Assembly (NCBI GenBank): GCA_036362985.1
Contig: JAYGXS010000004.1
Span: 35,566,939 to 35,630,938, forward strand
Reading direction: 5' to 3'
DNA length: 64,000 nucleotides
Origin: Ligula intestinalis
Lineage: Eukaryota > Platyhelminthes > Cestoda > Diphyllobothriidea > Diphyllobothriidae
Position numbers and translations under genes: made by a program. Under the pieces are notes generated by a model that saw nothing but the letters and a program-made list of their open reading frames with translations, had not been told where the DNA came from and ran no database searches. The stretch's first letter is position 1. Each line of letters starts with the position of its first letter. Of this stretch, positions 33,871 to 45,736 are shown piece by piece.

Positions 33871-36334
33871 TGGTAGGCTACCCATTCAGAATCCTTATTC
33901 GTTTGGTTTGACGCCAGCACTGTCCACTCTGAGTTAGTCAGACCTCGTGCGCGTAATGCTGATTTGACTCCCATAGGATCATTTATGTATTGAACATGTT
34001 GATCACAGAATGCTATCTTGTTAAGTACCTACAGGGCATCTAACAGTTGTGGGCGATTGTCGTGAAGCCGAACTCATGCACTGGTCGGGCTATAGCAACC
34101 CGCGACCAAGGCCATTTGTTTATCAAAATATCGTCAAGTTGTATTATCGTTTTTTAAGTGAACAGGGCCAAACCCTGCAGCAAATTTAACAAAAATTACT
34201 GTTGTCGGTTAATGGTAGACGTGAATATCCGGTCGTTGCATCCAGGTCCACCTCGAATCTCGGGTTGGGTTGGTCTCGTTCTCGGGTCATGCACTCTATA
34301 GTTCCCTGTCCGCAGTAGCAAAGATCGGCACAGCAACGTCAATTAGCCTTATAACGCGGAAGTTTTCGTCCTTTGTCCTATTTTCCTTGTTAAAGACGGA
34401 CTGGATCACCACAATCAGAAATTATTTAGCCTCCCCAGGTATGCTCGATCGCTGCATGGATCCAGCCTACCAAAAGTATTGACAGACCGTTTATGCGTAT
34501 CAGCAGCTACAATGTACTTGATTGTTAAAATGCTGATTAGCCAACTGTGGCATATGTGAGACATCGCCAGTACCTGACTAAAGTTATGAAGGGTGTTGGG
34601 TTGTTTGGCTATTAACTGTGGACGCAGACAGTGAGAACTACCCACTGTCCATCGAAGTTGCCCACTTTTCCGTCGATCGGCATTCCTTATGATATCCTTG
34701 ATAGCAACAACAGTGTGAGGAGCGCATTCCGTCGTCCAAGATGGTGCCCAAGGGATATATTATTTACGATCCCTCGTAATTGGTTTTGGCTAATCAAACC
34801 TCCGATTCGATTGAACGTGTAGCCAGCGTACCCTATAGTGTGAGCTATGCTGTGAGTACACTTTTTTTCTGAAGGCGAACAACTCCTATTATTCAGTGAC
34901 ACCTTAGTTTCTCCGCCTTTCCAGTGTAAAGTGTGTGTATCGCGAGTTTTGCCTCATCCCGTGAACGTGGTTGACCGATTAGGTGTTAAGCTTGATCACC
35001 ATCTGGAATATTTAACTAACAGGCATTTCGATGTCAGCAGATGATAAGTGAGTCGGTAACCTCTTGGCAGATCGTATTTTGCTTCACTATGCTCTCTGTG
35101 GTGTCGGGTGGCCCGATATGCTTTGCTCTCAAATGTTTCATACTGCCAAATTGTATACTTTTCTTACACAATTTCCTATGACTGTATGAATTTGTTTTTC
35201 TTTGAAAAGTAAATCCTTTGCCTCAAATAACTGTTCCTGTATCAGTTGCTTTCGCGGGTCTTGTCGTTGAAAACGAAGACAGTAGCATCAACAGAAAGAT
35301 TTAGATTGAATCGTTGCAAATTTAACACCTACTTTCTTCAGAACAGACCGTTTTAGACTCCGCTTGAAAGCTGATATATCTGGGCTCAACTCCATCAGCG
35401 ACTGTGAAATGGCCGCCTAGTATCCACGAAGTACCAACCGGCAGTCACTTGTATAGCACATAATTAATTATTCGTCGTATTAACAGCGCAAGTACTAGCT
35501 AAAGGTCCAGACATTCCTTGACGCAGCTGCGATAGGTTTGACTCATCGGTGGGCCCCCGAACGTTCTCCGGATATTTTCTGGTACATGACTACCAGTTTC
35601 CATGCTGTCTTGTTTAATTTTCGAGGAAATTTATGCGTTTCTATAAGATCCGGGATTGTTCCTCCTTTCAGACTTGGTTCCTATGTGGTCCAATCGCCTG
35701 TGACTGTTATGCTTTGTAAGTCACCGTGTTCATCCTCATTTTCAGTCGACCTGACTCGAAATTGTCACCGGAGAGGTAAGAAAGCTCTGGCGATACTGGA
35801 AAAGCGTCAGTCCCATTGGCAAAGCAGAAAATGTAGTTAGTAATAGTTTGGAAGATCGCCATCTCACAGTTTGACTTGTTCCTACGTAGGACTGAAGTCT
35901 AAGATGCAATAGCTGCCTATTATTCTGATTTTATGCCACTTTTGCTGACACGAAATCCAAGTCCCTCTAAAAGAAGCTTGGTGCCCGTGGAGCTAGGCAA
36001 CAGATCGCGTGTGGCACGCATAGGTGCGCAATTTTGCTTTGTTAGTCACTACCGCAAATCATCTTGGTCTTGTCTTTCTGTCAATGCGTTGGGCATGGGG
36101 AAGGGTTAACGTAGATGCTGCGCAAGAGAGTTGTAATATAAATAATTTCACTCTCAATTAGTGGTTCTCGAAACTTGTTCTAGTTATTACATTTGACTCA
36201 GACCTACAAACTTTGCTTTGTCGTTAACTGAAATCGTGATTATTGATGGTATTCGTCAAATTTTAAATGGTTCAGAAGCAGTCAATAACCGTTTCTTCCC
36301 TTCCTGATTTCATGTTTTAATTTTGCTGTTATAG
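33871..36334. other. No supported feature
   Basis: Several short frames on both strands. No domain or repeat recognised. Confidence 0.45.
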
Positions 36335-36423
36335 GTTGAACCCATATTCAGGCGCTTTGGTTGCAGCTTTCGGAATGGTTCTGGTAGAAGGAAGAGCCTC
36401 TTTTGGCTGGGCATCTTTTAATG
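36335..36423 (+). CDS. Candidate host exon, hydrophobic/glycine-rich
   Basis: Bounded by a good acceptor (TTTTGCTGTTATAG ending 36334) and a good donor (AATG then GTACGT at 36424). The frame reads NPYSGALVAAFGMVLVEGRA then SFGWASFN, which has the look of a membrane-protein helix and loop. The exon is 89 nt and ends in phase 1. A further acceptor (CTCGATAG, ending about 36519) would add a few codons to a stop, making a possible C-terminus. The protein family is not recognised. Confidence 0.45.
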
Positions 36424-36864
36424 GTACGTTTTTTAAATCAATTCGATGTCCTCATTTCTATCCCTTTTTATGCTGCCCCTTATCCGTGGGAATTTGTTTT
36501 TATTTTTTTCTCGATAGCTGGAGCATTATCTGTCTGACATTTTGAATTCACACTCGTATACATCTTCAGATAAAGTATTATATACTAGCTGTGTTTTCAC
36601 AGGTGTTTCAGTATTCTTAGGAAGCAGTTGCTGTACGACCACATACCATCATAATTAGCACAATTAATGATTTTGCCTTCATCGCAGATGATTTGACTTG
36701 GTGCGTTACTTACTTTATTGCTCGTAATAGAGTCGGTACTTGCCATAATTTCCTCACTTATGTTGGCTCTTAGTGTTACAATTACTCGCTGCCGATGCCA
36801 CTGGGAGCAGTGCTCGTCCATGCGCTTTCCGCTCTTCATATTCTGACGGCTGCTAGTTGCTTAT

Positions 36865-37140
36865 GAGGTCATGAAACCTTAAGACCTACTGCCATGGTAG
36901 AAAATATCTGGAATCGTTTACCGGATCTTGCGCGAAACAACTACACCAGAGAATTAAAGGACTTCTCCAGACGCTAATGACCGAGCACGCAACATCAGTG
37001 AAGAGGAGTAATATTGGCTCCCAACTCGACTGAAATCTGAAAAGTAGGAGTTAACCGTGCAAGCTTATTGAGTCATGGTTCTCTGGCCTGCAGTCGGCTA
37101 ACAAGCACAATAAATTCCGCCCCCCCCATATTCTGTTCTG
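36865..37140 (+). mobile_element. PLE fragment, GIY-YIG region
   Basis: Matches 14625-14990 in order: CATGAAACCTTAAGACCTAC, GGAATCGTTTACCGGATCTT, CTTCTCCAGACGCTAATGAC, CGAGCACGCAACATCAGTG, and GAGTCATGGTTCTCTGGCCT with AACAAGCACAATAAATTCCG. Heavily decayed. Confidence 0.65.
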
Positions 37141-37480
37141 AAACTGCGTGGGCAGGGTATTTAGCTACATTGGTGACCACTGTTTCTGGTGCCAATGTAG
37201 GTAAGTCAGATTGCCACTTACCAATAAATCTGATGCAATTACAACAAGTATAGCCTCAGCTGCGGTAACTCAAGTCAGCGTTCTATCTGTGATTAATGTG
37301 AAACTGTTAATTGTGGTATTAAACTGCATCATATAAACTCTAGGACACTTCTGCAAACATGATCCTTATCTATAGTAGAGGAGGTATTCACCAATGCAGC
37401 TGCAGGACTAACTCGTTCTATTGTGGCTTTTGGACATCTCTGCCAAAGTAAATGTATCCGTTCCCAACGGAAAAGAAAAC

Positions 37481-37625
37481 GAGCCCATGGTTTAATGGGT
37501 AGAGCGTTGAACTATCTACCAAAAAAGCTTGACTTCCAACTTCAGGTGCCTCCGAACCTGAGCTCGAACATGGTTAGCCGGCAACTGTTAGCAAGTCAGA
37601 AGTAGCTATTCCAGACTCCCTTTAC
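37481..37625 (+). mobile_element. tRNA-derived SINE (family A) copy
   Basis: The head GAGCCCATGGTTTAATGGGT with AGAGCGTTGAAC is A-box-like. The tail TAGCAAGTCAGAAGTAGCTA and TTCCAGACTCCC matches the family A 3' block. Confidence 0.6.
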
Positions 37626-37736
37626 TTCATCCAAACGCGCCTCAGCATATGCTATTCTTCCCTAATGCTTACCTCGATCGTTCCCTCGATTAGTTATCGC
37701 TCTTTTTAATTTTCACGAGGCTTTTTAGTTCATTAA

Positions 37737-38252
37737 TTGTGTATTTTATGCGGTTTACCGCTTCGACATGAGACTACTACTTTACTTGCACGCCTGAGTT
37801 TAATGCGACTGCATTCCACACTGAACCAACCGGCCGTAATGTCCTTCTATACAGGGTTCCTATGTGTTAGAAAAAATGGCATCCCGATTAGACTAAGAAA
37901 TAGCTTTTGCACTTTAGCCTTCAGTCCTCTACTTCAACCTCTCCTCATTAAGACGTACTTATGGCGGTGCTATTACATAGATACCTCATGTTATCTAACT
38001 CTGCATTTACGTATTGCCACCCCTAGTAAAGCTGCGCCAATTAGCTTGCAGCGATGCAACAATAACCGAATAAGTCGAAAAGTATACAGGCAGAGAAATT
38101 GCCGAGTCTTGATAATGGAGCGCCTGCGAAACGTCCAACTGCCAATCGAAAATCAGCGCAAAAGGCTCTTAACGTTTTTCCTTTTGTCCGAATTGAAAGA
38201 TGCCATTTTCGCGGAATGTTGTATAATCCCGGTCACAGCTGATCGAGCATAA
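37737..38252 (+). CDS. Long open frame of unknown nature
   Basis: 171 codons without a stop, but no recognised domain. It is rich in Leu, Arg and Cys and lacks an ATG at the start of the frame (first codon GTG, first ATG at the 23rd codon). No splice signals stand out. It may be chance openness or an old element body. Confidence 0.15.
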   Translation: MCILCGLPLRHETTTLLARLSLMRLHSTLNQPAVMSFYTGFLCVRKNGIPIRLRNSFCTLAFSPLLQPLLIKTYLWRCYYIDTSCYLTLHLRIATPSKAAPISLQRCNNNRISRKVYRQRNCRVLIMERLRNVQLPIENQRKRLLTFFLLSELKDAIFAECCIIPVTADRA

Positions 38253-40464
38253 GCTCCTGGCACAGTTTTGGAACTTGGGCCTAAACTACTTGGGCCTGCT
38301 ACCTGGCCTTCTAAATGTTGGATTGGGGTCTTGTCGGTTAATGACTATAAATATTCCAGAAACAACCACCCTAGTCGTCCACCTTCGTCGTTACCTGGCC
38401 GAACATGTTGCTTCAAGGTGTAACTGATCATATACACTCTGTCAGATTGATGCTTGCCGCTCTGGAATGCGACAATTAGAGCTTGAGCCCGTGACTAGGC
38501 GCTAGAGGCTGTTAGTCTTTTTGCCAACTGAATTCAGATTAAAAGTTGTGATCCTCAGACTTAGGGGTTGGGCTGGTGATGACGCAGCTGACCCCTCTAG
38601 TTTCCTTGTCTTTGCTGGTCCGGGCTCTGCTTTCTAGGCTCCCGTTCACTTGTGTAACCCCGATCTTGACCAAAGAACATTATCTTGCAATCAGGTCAAA
38701 GTTTGTGTTTTCATCAGGGTTGTTCCATCCAAATTTCTCAAACCATGTATTATGACCTGGCCTGATACTTAGAATTCACACGAACCGTATGCTTATCCGA
38801 CTGTTGTCTAAAACGGGAGGGAAAGAAAACAAGATTAGCCACGAGTAAAGTGCATTCAAAACCAGCAAGTCCTTCCTTTATGACATCAGATTGGCCGTAT
38901 TCTTTTTACAATCCGCTTGAAGGGGAAGCTCTAGAAGAGCCGAGCAATTTCTCGCAGGCATGAACCAATCAGATCTGAGGAGAGCTCTGTGGCTACAGCC
39001 AGGGCAGGCCGCTGTCAAGCGTATGTTCATGTCATGCGGCGTGGGAAACACGTGCACGTGCGCTTCTGTGAGACTGACTCATCGTGGGAATGGGTGCATT
39101 CCCAACACAATCCTTATTCAATTTAGGCATTTTAAGCTGGATTTGCTCCTGGAGTAGCGTAATGTTTGTAAATATAAGACGTGCGCCACGCGACTCTGAT
39201 GAGCAGTGGGCTGGTCTCCTCTTCGTGTAGCGACTATGAGTGGTGACTGTTTGTTATATGCTTTGAGGAGGGAAGGGGGCCTCCCTCAATTTAATTCATG
39301 TCTGTTCCATCATTTTGTTTTAACTGCATCATTCATGCTTTTTTATTAAAAAGAATGTGGTCTGCTTTATAAATTTTTTCCTGGTTATTTTAGCTTAGCG
39401 CTTATGCAGGAGACTGAAGTAGATTTTTCTGCGAGGGAGATGACAGAAGACATGACCTATTCTGATCTGGAGGAAGGTGGCTGCAGTGTTATTTATAATT
39501 TTTCCTAGTTTCTGTTATCTTTTATCATAGTTATCTGTTCGATATTCGATCAGTTATTTTACTTATTTGAGCTCCTCAATAGCTAAACGAGGGCGCCTAC
39601 TTAACGCCGACCTTCTTTTGTCTTATATACTGTTACTTATTTGTTTTCTAGTAACACTTTGTTTTCCAATAAAGTCTTCTCCCTCTCTACAAACCTGACT
39701 CACGACTGCGTCATAAACTGGTTCGCAGCAAAAGAACTGTACTTCATGCGATATGTATAAGGTATTAAGCCAAGTCATTGCACCCTGTCAAAAGTTCGAC
39801 ACTTCTATGAACATTGGACTAATTGTTCTAGAATATGCTTTCTTATAACGTGTCAAGTAAGCGCTCGGAGCGATCAGCGCTTATTTGTTTGGTGAATACC
39901 AACATATCCTGTTCATCTTTTGGAGTCTCAGTTCTAAAAAGCCCATATTAACTGGAAGAATTTCAGAAATAAACACGAATACTATTATCCATTAGTGTAT
40001 TTGGCCTTCAAACATATGTCGGAGAGTGAAATTTAATAGCGTAAGTGACAGGTATATCGTAGAGTAATGAAAAAAGCGACTCAGGAGATCGTGAAGGCAG
40101 AAAGTGACCGAACTTACCTGGGTGTCATTTCATTTTTTTCTGAACGCAGCGTTAGAAAAGTTTTGCATAAAAACTAGGAGAATTGAATCCTCTATGATTC
40201 ATCTTGCTTTTAGGAGGAACCACTGGGAATGCCCGATCCCCACTTTCCTGGACAAATCGCCGACGGAGGAGTTCGTATGCATTGTAAGTTGGAGTCACGA
40301 GTCGATTTTGAATGAAGGTCTTGCCTTGTGGCCCCTTTCACCTGTATTTTTGATTATCTTTTTCTTTGAGTATACAACAGGCGATCTAACTTATGAAGCA
40401 TTAAAGGGAATGCTAAGATGTTATTTTGGTTAGAAGGGATTGCCTAACTGGGGACGCCGCGTCG
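38253..40464. other. No supported feature
   Basis: Only short frames. The frame at 40104-40433 (109 codons) shows no domain. Confidence 0.45.
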
Positions 40465-41128
40465 CTTAGCTTGTCCATAAATACCTGGAAGACTAAGTTT
40501 TTGCTCGAGCTGCATCAGTGACCAGGAGAAGGCACCCCTGGGGAATTAATGGCCGTCAACTTGAAGAAGTAGACTGCTTTAAATACCCCGGGGTGGGTCT
40601 GCTACTGAATTGACAGAGTAAGGACGAAATCGTCTCCCGAATCGATGTTGTTCGCTGGGTTTTCTTAATCCTCCGAAAGTACCTATGGATCTGACGCTAC
40701 TTCTCTATCGCCAACCAGATCCGTGTCTGTCCGGTCAAACCTCTATGGGTGTGAATGCTACGCGTGGAAAATGAGTGAAGACTGGAGGTATTTGCACGCA
40801 GATACCGGAGGACCATCCTTCGAGTGACGTATGTTAAATTCATCTCAAATGAGACAGTCTGCACTGGCCGTGACAGTATCGCGAGGGTATCTCGGACCAC
40901 TCAATAAGGATGACTAAGGTGGGCAACCCAAGACCTGGCTCGACACCGTTCGTCAAGCCATAGAAACGGTTCTTGGACCTTCAATTATCGGCCTCCGTCG
41001 CTGGAGAAGAAAATGGGTGGAGCTTTCCAGATCCGCTGTCGCCAATTGTCACGCTTGGATAAGTGCCGTCCGTCACCTCATTTAGGCCGGCTAGATCAGG
41101 CATGGTCACAGTCAAAACAATTACAAAT
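40465..41128 (+). mobile_element. 5'-truncated, decayed RTE LINE copy
   Basis: Follows 12825-13590 of the full-length LINE base by base: TTGCTCGAGCTGCATCAGTG ACC, AACTTGAAGAAGTAGACTGC, ATCGATGTTGTTCGCTGGGT, CAAATGAGACAGTCTGCA, GGACCTTCAATTATCGGCC and GGCCGGCTAGATCAGGCATG. About 90 bases around the WFGHV region are deleted near 40920. Stops in every frame. Confidence 0.85.
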
Positions 41129-41489
41129 ATGCAACGTAATATGAAAGCTGTTTATATGTACCTCCGGTGACAGGGAATTAGAATTCAAACGCCTTTTCCC
41201 ACGCTAAATTCCAGCAAGGAAAATATTTCTGTGTCTTACCACTAACCCAAACCTTAGCCCTACTCCAAATTTCTGCAGAATTCAGTCCACAGTCACCTGC
41301 ACTACGGCGCTTCCTGTTCCCCTGTCCTACCAGGGAGAAGGGGGGGTTATATAAGCAATTCATATCCAGCCTAGCTTCACCGTATTTCACCAAGTCCTTC
41401 TTTTGAATAGGCTTCATCCCGGTCCCTTGCATGAGTCAAACTCGTTAAAATGTTTGTTTCAGTAGTATGCATTTTTATGCAGAAAGGTA

Positions 41490-41760
41490 TTGTTGACAAA
41501 GAAAAGTAAGATTACAATGGCCTTTTCTGGTTTATTAGCCGTCATCAGCCGACCCCATAAACGCCGGGTGGTGCACCGTCAAGGCTCGAACCCCCAAATT
41601 GTTGATCGAAAGTCCAACGCTCTAACCATCGACCCGCGGGCTCATTGTCTTGTCAGTTTTGATCGGGGATATTAAAAATTATAGGTGGCGCTCGCCGATA
41701 GGGACAACAAGACGAACAAGTTCCGTATGCCATCGGTGAGCGCCCACCTAGAGTAGTTTG
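41490..41760 (-). mobile_element. tRNA-derived SINE (family A), reverse strand
   Basis: On the minus strand GAGCCCGCGGGTCGATGGTT then AGAGCGTTGGAC is the tRNA-like head and GGGTTCGAGCC the B box. The tail GGCTGATGACGGCTAATAAA then CCAGAAAAGGCCATTG is the fullest family A tail seen. Read as a hammerhead it has CTGATGA, a GGCT helix II arm, GAA and AAGGCCAT, close to the palindrome ATGGCCAT. The GGTGAGCGC block beyond (41735-41750) also recurs in the 7 kb cluster. Confidence 0.65.
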
Positions 41761-42340
41761 CATTTCATTCATCGCTTTCCAATAATGCTTTTCCCTCGAC
41801 CATACTCCATAGAAGTTATGTACAAAAACATTCTTTTGTACTCATTTTGGAACACCCTTAATGTTTATACTTGCCTCTTGAAGAGGGGGTTTATTTCGAT
41901 CTTTACTTATTTGCTATTTCTTGAATCTTTTTACATCCTGTTTTTCGTTGCACTTGTGACTAGCGTCGCCCGCTGTACGCTTTCCGCTTCAGGAGACGCA
42001 TAATTTCCTTCGTGCTATTATGAAGATGTCCGTTGGTGTCCATTACTATTGGCAGTAGATATGGGTCCCTTTACCTAAAAAATTGCTGAAAGCGCAGACC
42101 CGATGTTGCTCAAATAAATATCTAGCCGTCTCGTAATTCCTTCTGATTACAAACGTCTGTAGGATACGGGAATAAGAAACTTTCGCTCCGCGGAAATGTG
42201 CTCTCCTGGAACTTGGCACAAGACCGCCTGTATTTCTGGGGAAGGCCCTATTCCCGTATCTTACCGGTATTATGGCTGCTTATTTGTCAGACCCGAATGG
42301 CTGCATCTTTTGCATCTGAATTTTGCTTATATTCATGTCA

Positions 42341-42735
42341 TTAAGCGCCAACTATGAACGTCCTAGGTAGCTTTAGACCGCCAGAATTTAGTGTTGTTGT
42401 TTTTCCCCTCTTCCCAGTATCTGTATCATCCCATACTGCTTCTTTTCTCAGTGGCGAGCGCAGAGTGAGGATTTTGGACTCTAACGGTGAACCTTCCGCC
42501 TGCCGGAGTCTTGTTAGTGTTGCAAGACTGTCGTCTAGTTTACCGGAAATCTTAATCTCCACCCACGCGCTCATCTCTCTGACTTCAACTTTTTTCCGCC
42601 AGACCTGTGCGGATGACCCGAATGGGCCGTCTATTGCAAATTCCTGCTCCAATTTCTCCGTATCTTCAGCTGCCTCCTCCGACGTCAGCGACGGCACCAA
42701 CGCATTTGATACGGGGAGGAAGAGGTCTGCACCAA
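42341..42735 (-). CDS. Unrecognised coding-like frame
   Basis: A minus frame of about 130 codons has a charged, soluble-protein composition (TSEEAAEDTEKLEQEFAIDG, then VEVREMSAWVEIKISGKLDD and LRQAEGSPLESKILTLRSPL). The overlapping plus frame (42354-42851) is serine-rich and looks like its shadow. The frame has no clear start. It could be ORF1-like protein of a retroelement or a host exon. No family recognised. Confidence 0.3.
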
Positions 42736-43094
42736 TCGGACTTCAGACCTTTTTCCCTACTACTTCAGGTACGTCATCAACGCACTTCGTCATCTCTTCT
42801 ACACTGGAACCTCGGGTGACGCGCAGCCCCATCTACAAACATTTCAGGTAACGGGCGAATCACTCGCAGAAACTTTGTTTCGCTTAACGATCTTCCACTC
42901 ATTTGACGGGTTGTCAGTTCGTGCGTGTGCTCGTGTCCGTCGTTCAGTTTTGCTCCCAGGACTTGGGTCTTTGGTCACCTGCAGCCAATTGGTGAACTGA
43001 TGTAGTTTGATTGGCTTCGTTTCACATTACGTGCTCGGTGCTGGAACAGATTCAACTCGTTAACCGAGGTTCCACTGTATTTAGTTATACCTGG

Positions 43095-43726
43095 TACAGT
43101 TGTGATCGTATCGCATCTAGCCAATCTCGATGATGTCATGGACTCTTCCTCTCCATGCGTAAAGGTCCGTGATATTTCTATCTCAACAAAAATCCGCTTG
43201 TACCGTGCATCTGTGGGGTACGTTCTCCTATACGGATGTGAATGTTGGGCTATGCGCGTGGAGGATGAACAGAAACTGGAAGTCTTTGACCATTACTGTC
43301 TGAGGAGCATCCTTCGAGTGAAGAACACCGACTTCGTCTCAAATGAGACAATCCGCACTCGCTGTGACAAAATCACAAGGCTATCCCAGGCCATTCAGGA
43401 AAGATGGCTGAGGTGGTTTGGACACATTCTTCGTCGCCAACCTCAAGAGCTCAGTGCTACTGCCCTCGACTTGAAACCGTTGCCATATTGAAAATGTCGA
43501 AGAGGGGGTCAACTCAAAACCTGGCTCGACTCAGTCCGTCAGGACATGGAAGTGGTTCTTGGACCTTCGGTATTCGGTCTCCGGCGGTGACGAAGAGAAT
43601 GTGTCGAACTGTCTAGGTCTGCGGCCACGGATCGTAGCGCGTGGAGAAGCACCATACGGAACATAATTGAGGCCGGCTAGATCAGTCATGATCGCAACCG
43701 TAACAAGTACAAGTAAGTAAGTAAGA
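43095..43726 (+). mobile_element. 5'-truncated RTE LINE copy with AAGT-type tail
   Basis: The frame 43102-43491 encodes the C-terminal LINE domain (VRDISISTKIRLYRASVGYV, LLYGCECWAMRVEDEQKLEV, WLRWFGHILRRQPQELSATA) and then breaks. DNA continues to the natural end GAGGCCGGCTAGATCAGTCA and AACAAGTACAAGTAAGTAAG. The intact tail defines the LINE 3' terminus: a short repeat of AAGT units. A LINE lost at its 5' end by incomplete reverse transcription would look like this. Confidence 0.9.
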
Positions 43727-43799
43727 TCCGCGGCAACAGATCTGAATGGCTACACTCATTTTTGCACCCAAATCGCCGACTTTCTCAACCTGATAGTGG

Positions 43800-44105
43800 T
43801 TGTTTCTGTCGTTGCTAGCAGGCGCTGATCCAGGATCACCTTGAAGGCTTCGTTGGGGTCCACATGATGTCCGGAATCAACCATTTGGATGAGGATGGTG
43901 TGCTTATGCTCCTGACTTCACCCTTGCTCAGCCATGCTGGGTGGTGCTCTTGTATTCTTTTGGATAAGCGCTGACTTGTGCAACCGATATAACCTGCTCC
44001 ACAGGTGCAAGTAAATGAATTGTAAAAATACCTGTTGAAAAATGCAAAATATAACTTGGCAAGCATGTTTGCTTTCGATGAATTCTCGTCAAATCTTTTC
44101 ATTTA
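43800..44105 (-). mobile_element. PLE fragment of a second family (GIY-YIG), reverse strand
   Basis: The minus frame 43836-44102 encodes YNSFTCTCGAGYIGCTSQRL then SKRIQEHHPAWLSKGE. This is a GIY-YIG block with the CxC zinc-type knuckle typical of another PLE family than the YVGETGR one. It stops at the boundary with the plus-strand piece at 44195. Confidence 0.75.
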
Positions 44106-44194
44106 TGTCGTTACGTAACTGAGTAAAATATCCGGGCAAGTAGAAAAGTAGAGTATTCGGCGTAGTGTCTATCCTAGGAAGACGTCGTTTGGCC

Positions 44195-44750
44195 AATATA
44201 TGCATTTTGAGAGCTTCCTACTGCTGAACTTTAAACGTAATTTAGTGTGTTGGTTAACACAAAGGTCAAAAGGATCTGCTCGGCCGAAAACATTGAAGCA
44301 GAAAACGTTCTTTGACAGAATGGGTATCCAAAATCGGTTTGTTACTAAGAACGTGACCGAACAACCACGAAGGCTACCAGTGCCAACGGTAGAGGAGAAA
44401 TGACTTTCCGTTAGGTTTGTATTTAAGGGGAACACCAATTCAAACTGCATCAACCATCTTTCCAGCAGACAATGCCAGTGTACTATTCCCGACTATTTCC
44501 ATCCTATGTGGACTAATTCCACGCCAAACCACACCTATGTGCATTTATTATTTACCTGCTCCTGTGGAGCAACATATATTGGTGTCACGAGCCGATGTTT
44601 GTCCAAGAGAATATGAGAACATCTAAGAGTATGACTAGGATAGGGCCAAATAAAACGCATGAACAGCTCCATTCTCGCGCGCATGGTAGACTCAGCTCAT
44701 CGTATAGCTTTCAGAGGCTTCCCGATTAATTTGCAAGGTCGTCTCAACCT
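44195..44750 (+). mobile_element. PLE fragment of the second family, forward strand
   Basis: FKRNLVCWLTQRSKGSARPK and LKQKTFF (the post-RT segment) are followed after frameshifts by VHLLFTCSCGATYIGVTSRC and LSKRI (GIY-YIG) at about 44545-44610, then SAHRIAFRGFPIN. Together with 43800-44105 it forms a head-to-head pair. Confidence 0.75.
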
Positions 44751-44759
44751 ACTTAAGCC

Positions 44760-45189
44760 TCCTTAGACAGCGTCTGTTGGCTGCGGCAAAAGCAGCTGCA
44801 ATCTGTGTACGCAAACTGATCCTACGGGCCCAACAGGACTTCGTAAAGGCTCCACAGTTACCATGGCTGAAAGTCGCCAATTTAGCCGCTCGCAGTTGAT
44901 TATCTTTCCCGGTGGTCAGTAGCCCCCTGCTGCTGATCAGATTACTAACCATACCTTTGTTTACTCGCCCACCCTAACAACCGCAAAATTTTTATACTTA
45001 CTCGCACGTTTAACTGAATTACATAACGATAAAAGAAGTAATTGTCGGACGAGAATTTAGCGAAAGCAAACAAATTATTCTTTTTCATATTTACTTTAAG
45101 TTACCTATTGCACCGTTGTTAATACGGATTTCGAAGGCAATGTCGATTACCCTTAAATATACTGAAATAACCAATTGACCCAATTGTGA
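44760..45189. other. No supported feature
   Basis: No recognisable content besides the tail of the PLE at the left edge. Confidence 0.45.
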
Positions 45190-45650
45190 AAGGTCCGTGG
45201 CCTTGTTGGACTTCAAACCCACATCAGCAGGGAGGGCTTCAGTGCAGCCAACGCTCTACCAATTGATCTACGAAGGCACGCCGAGAGCCGTGAATTTAAT
45301 CACACTTGATTTGGTTTACCCCTGTCAAAGCTCTCCTGATAATTAATCGTGTGTGGTTGTCATGCTGGTGGATTCTAGATGACTGTTTAGGTAATCCTGC
45401 TTGGGCAGTCAGCTCACTGTATCCGTATTGGTGGATGCCGTATGTGCAGTAGGCTGGGTGGGTAAATTAACCCAAGTTTGATGAAGCTCACAGCTCTCGG
45501 CGTGCCTTCGTAGCTCAATTTTTAGAGCGTTGGCTTTACTAAAGCCATCCGCACTTATGTAGGTTCGAATCCCACCGAGGCCAATAATTTTTCACAAGTT
45601 CTTCAATTAAATTATTCAAATCTGCCAAAGCCCTCTTATTTATTAATTAT
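45190..45650. mobile_element. Foldback composite of two inverted tRNA-derived SINEs (family B), copy 1
   Basis: A minus-strand tRNA-like arm (45193-45310: A box region CAACGCTCTACCAATTGATC read in reverse, then GCCGAGAGC and CGTGAATTTAATCACACTTG) is followed by a spacer of about 190 bases (GGTGGATTCTAGATGACTGT at about 45368, AATCCTGCTTGGGCAGTCAG, GGTAAATTAACCCAAGTTTG). A plus-strand arm completes it (45488-45610: TCGTAGCTCAATTTTTAGAG, CGTTGGCTTT, B box GGTTCGAATCC, CACCGAGGCC, then TTTTTCACAA). The same order and spacing occur at 58770-59190. Confidence 0.75.
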
Positions 45651-45736
45651 CGCTGACCGGAAGACAAAATATGTCAAAACAGACCAGACCCAAGAGCTGT
45701 CGTTACTTGTCAAGTTTTATCTTTTTCCCACTCTAG

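Noticed and set aside
37737..38252. Genuine 171-residue protein gene
   Set aside because: Kept only as a very low-confidence frame: GTG start, no domain, no splice sites, composition compatible with chance.
42354..42851. Plus-strand 165-codon serine-rich frame
   Set aside because: It overlaps the minus frame at 42341-42735, which has the more protein-like composition. Serine-rich antisense frames are a common shadow.
45480..45610. Functional tRNA gene
   Set aside because: A and B boxes are present, but the acceptor stem and anticodon arm are not tRNA-like, and the same sequence is repeated with SINE tails at several loci.
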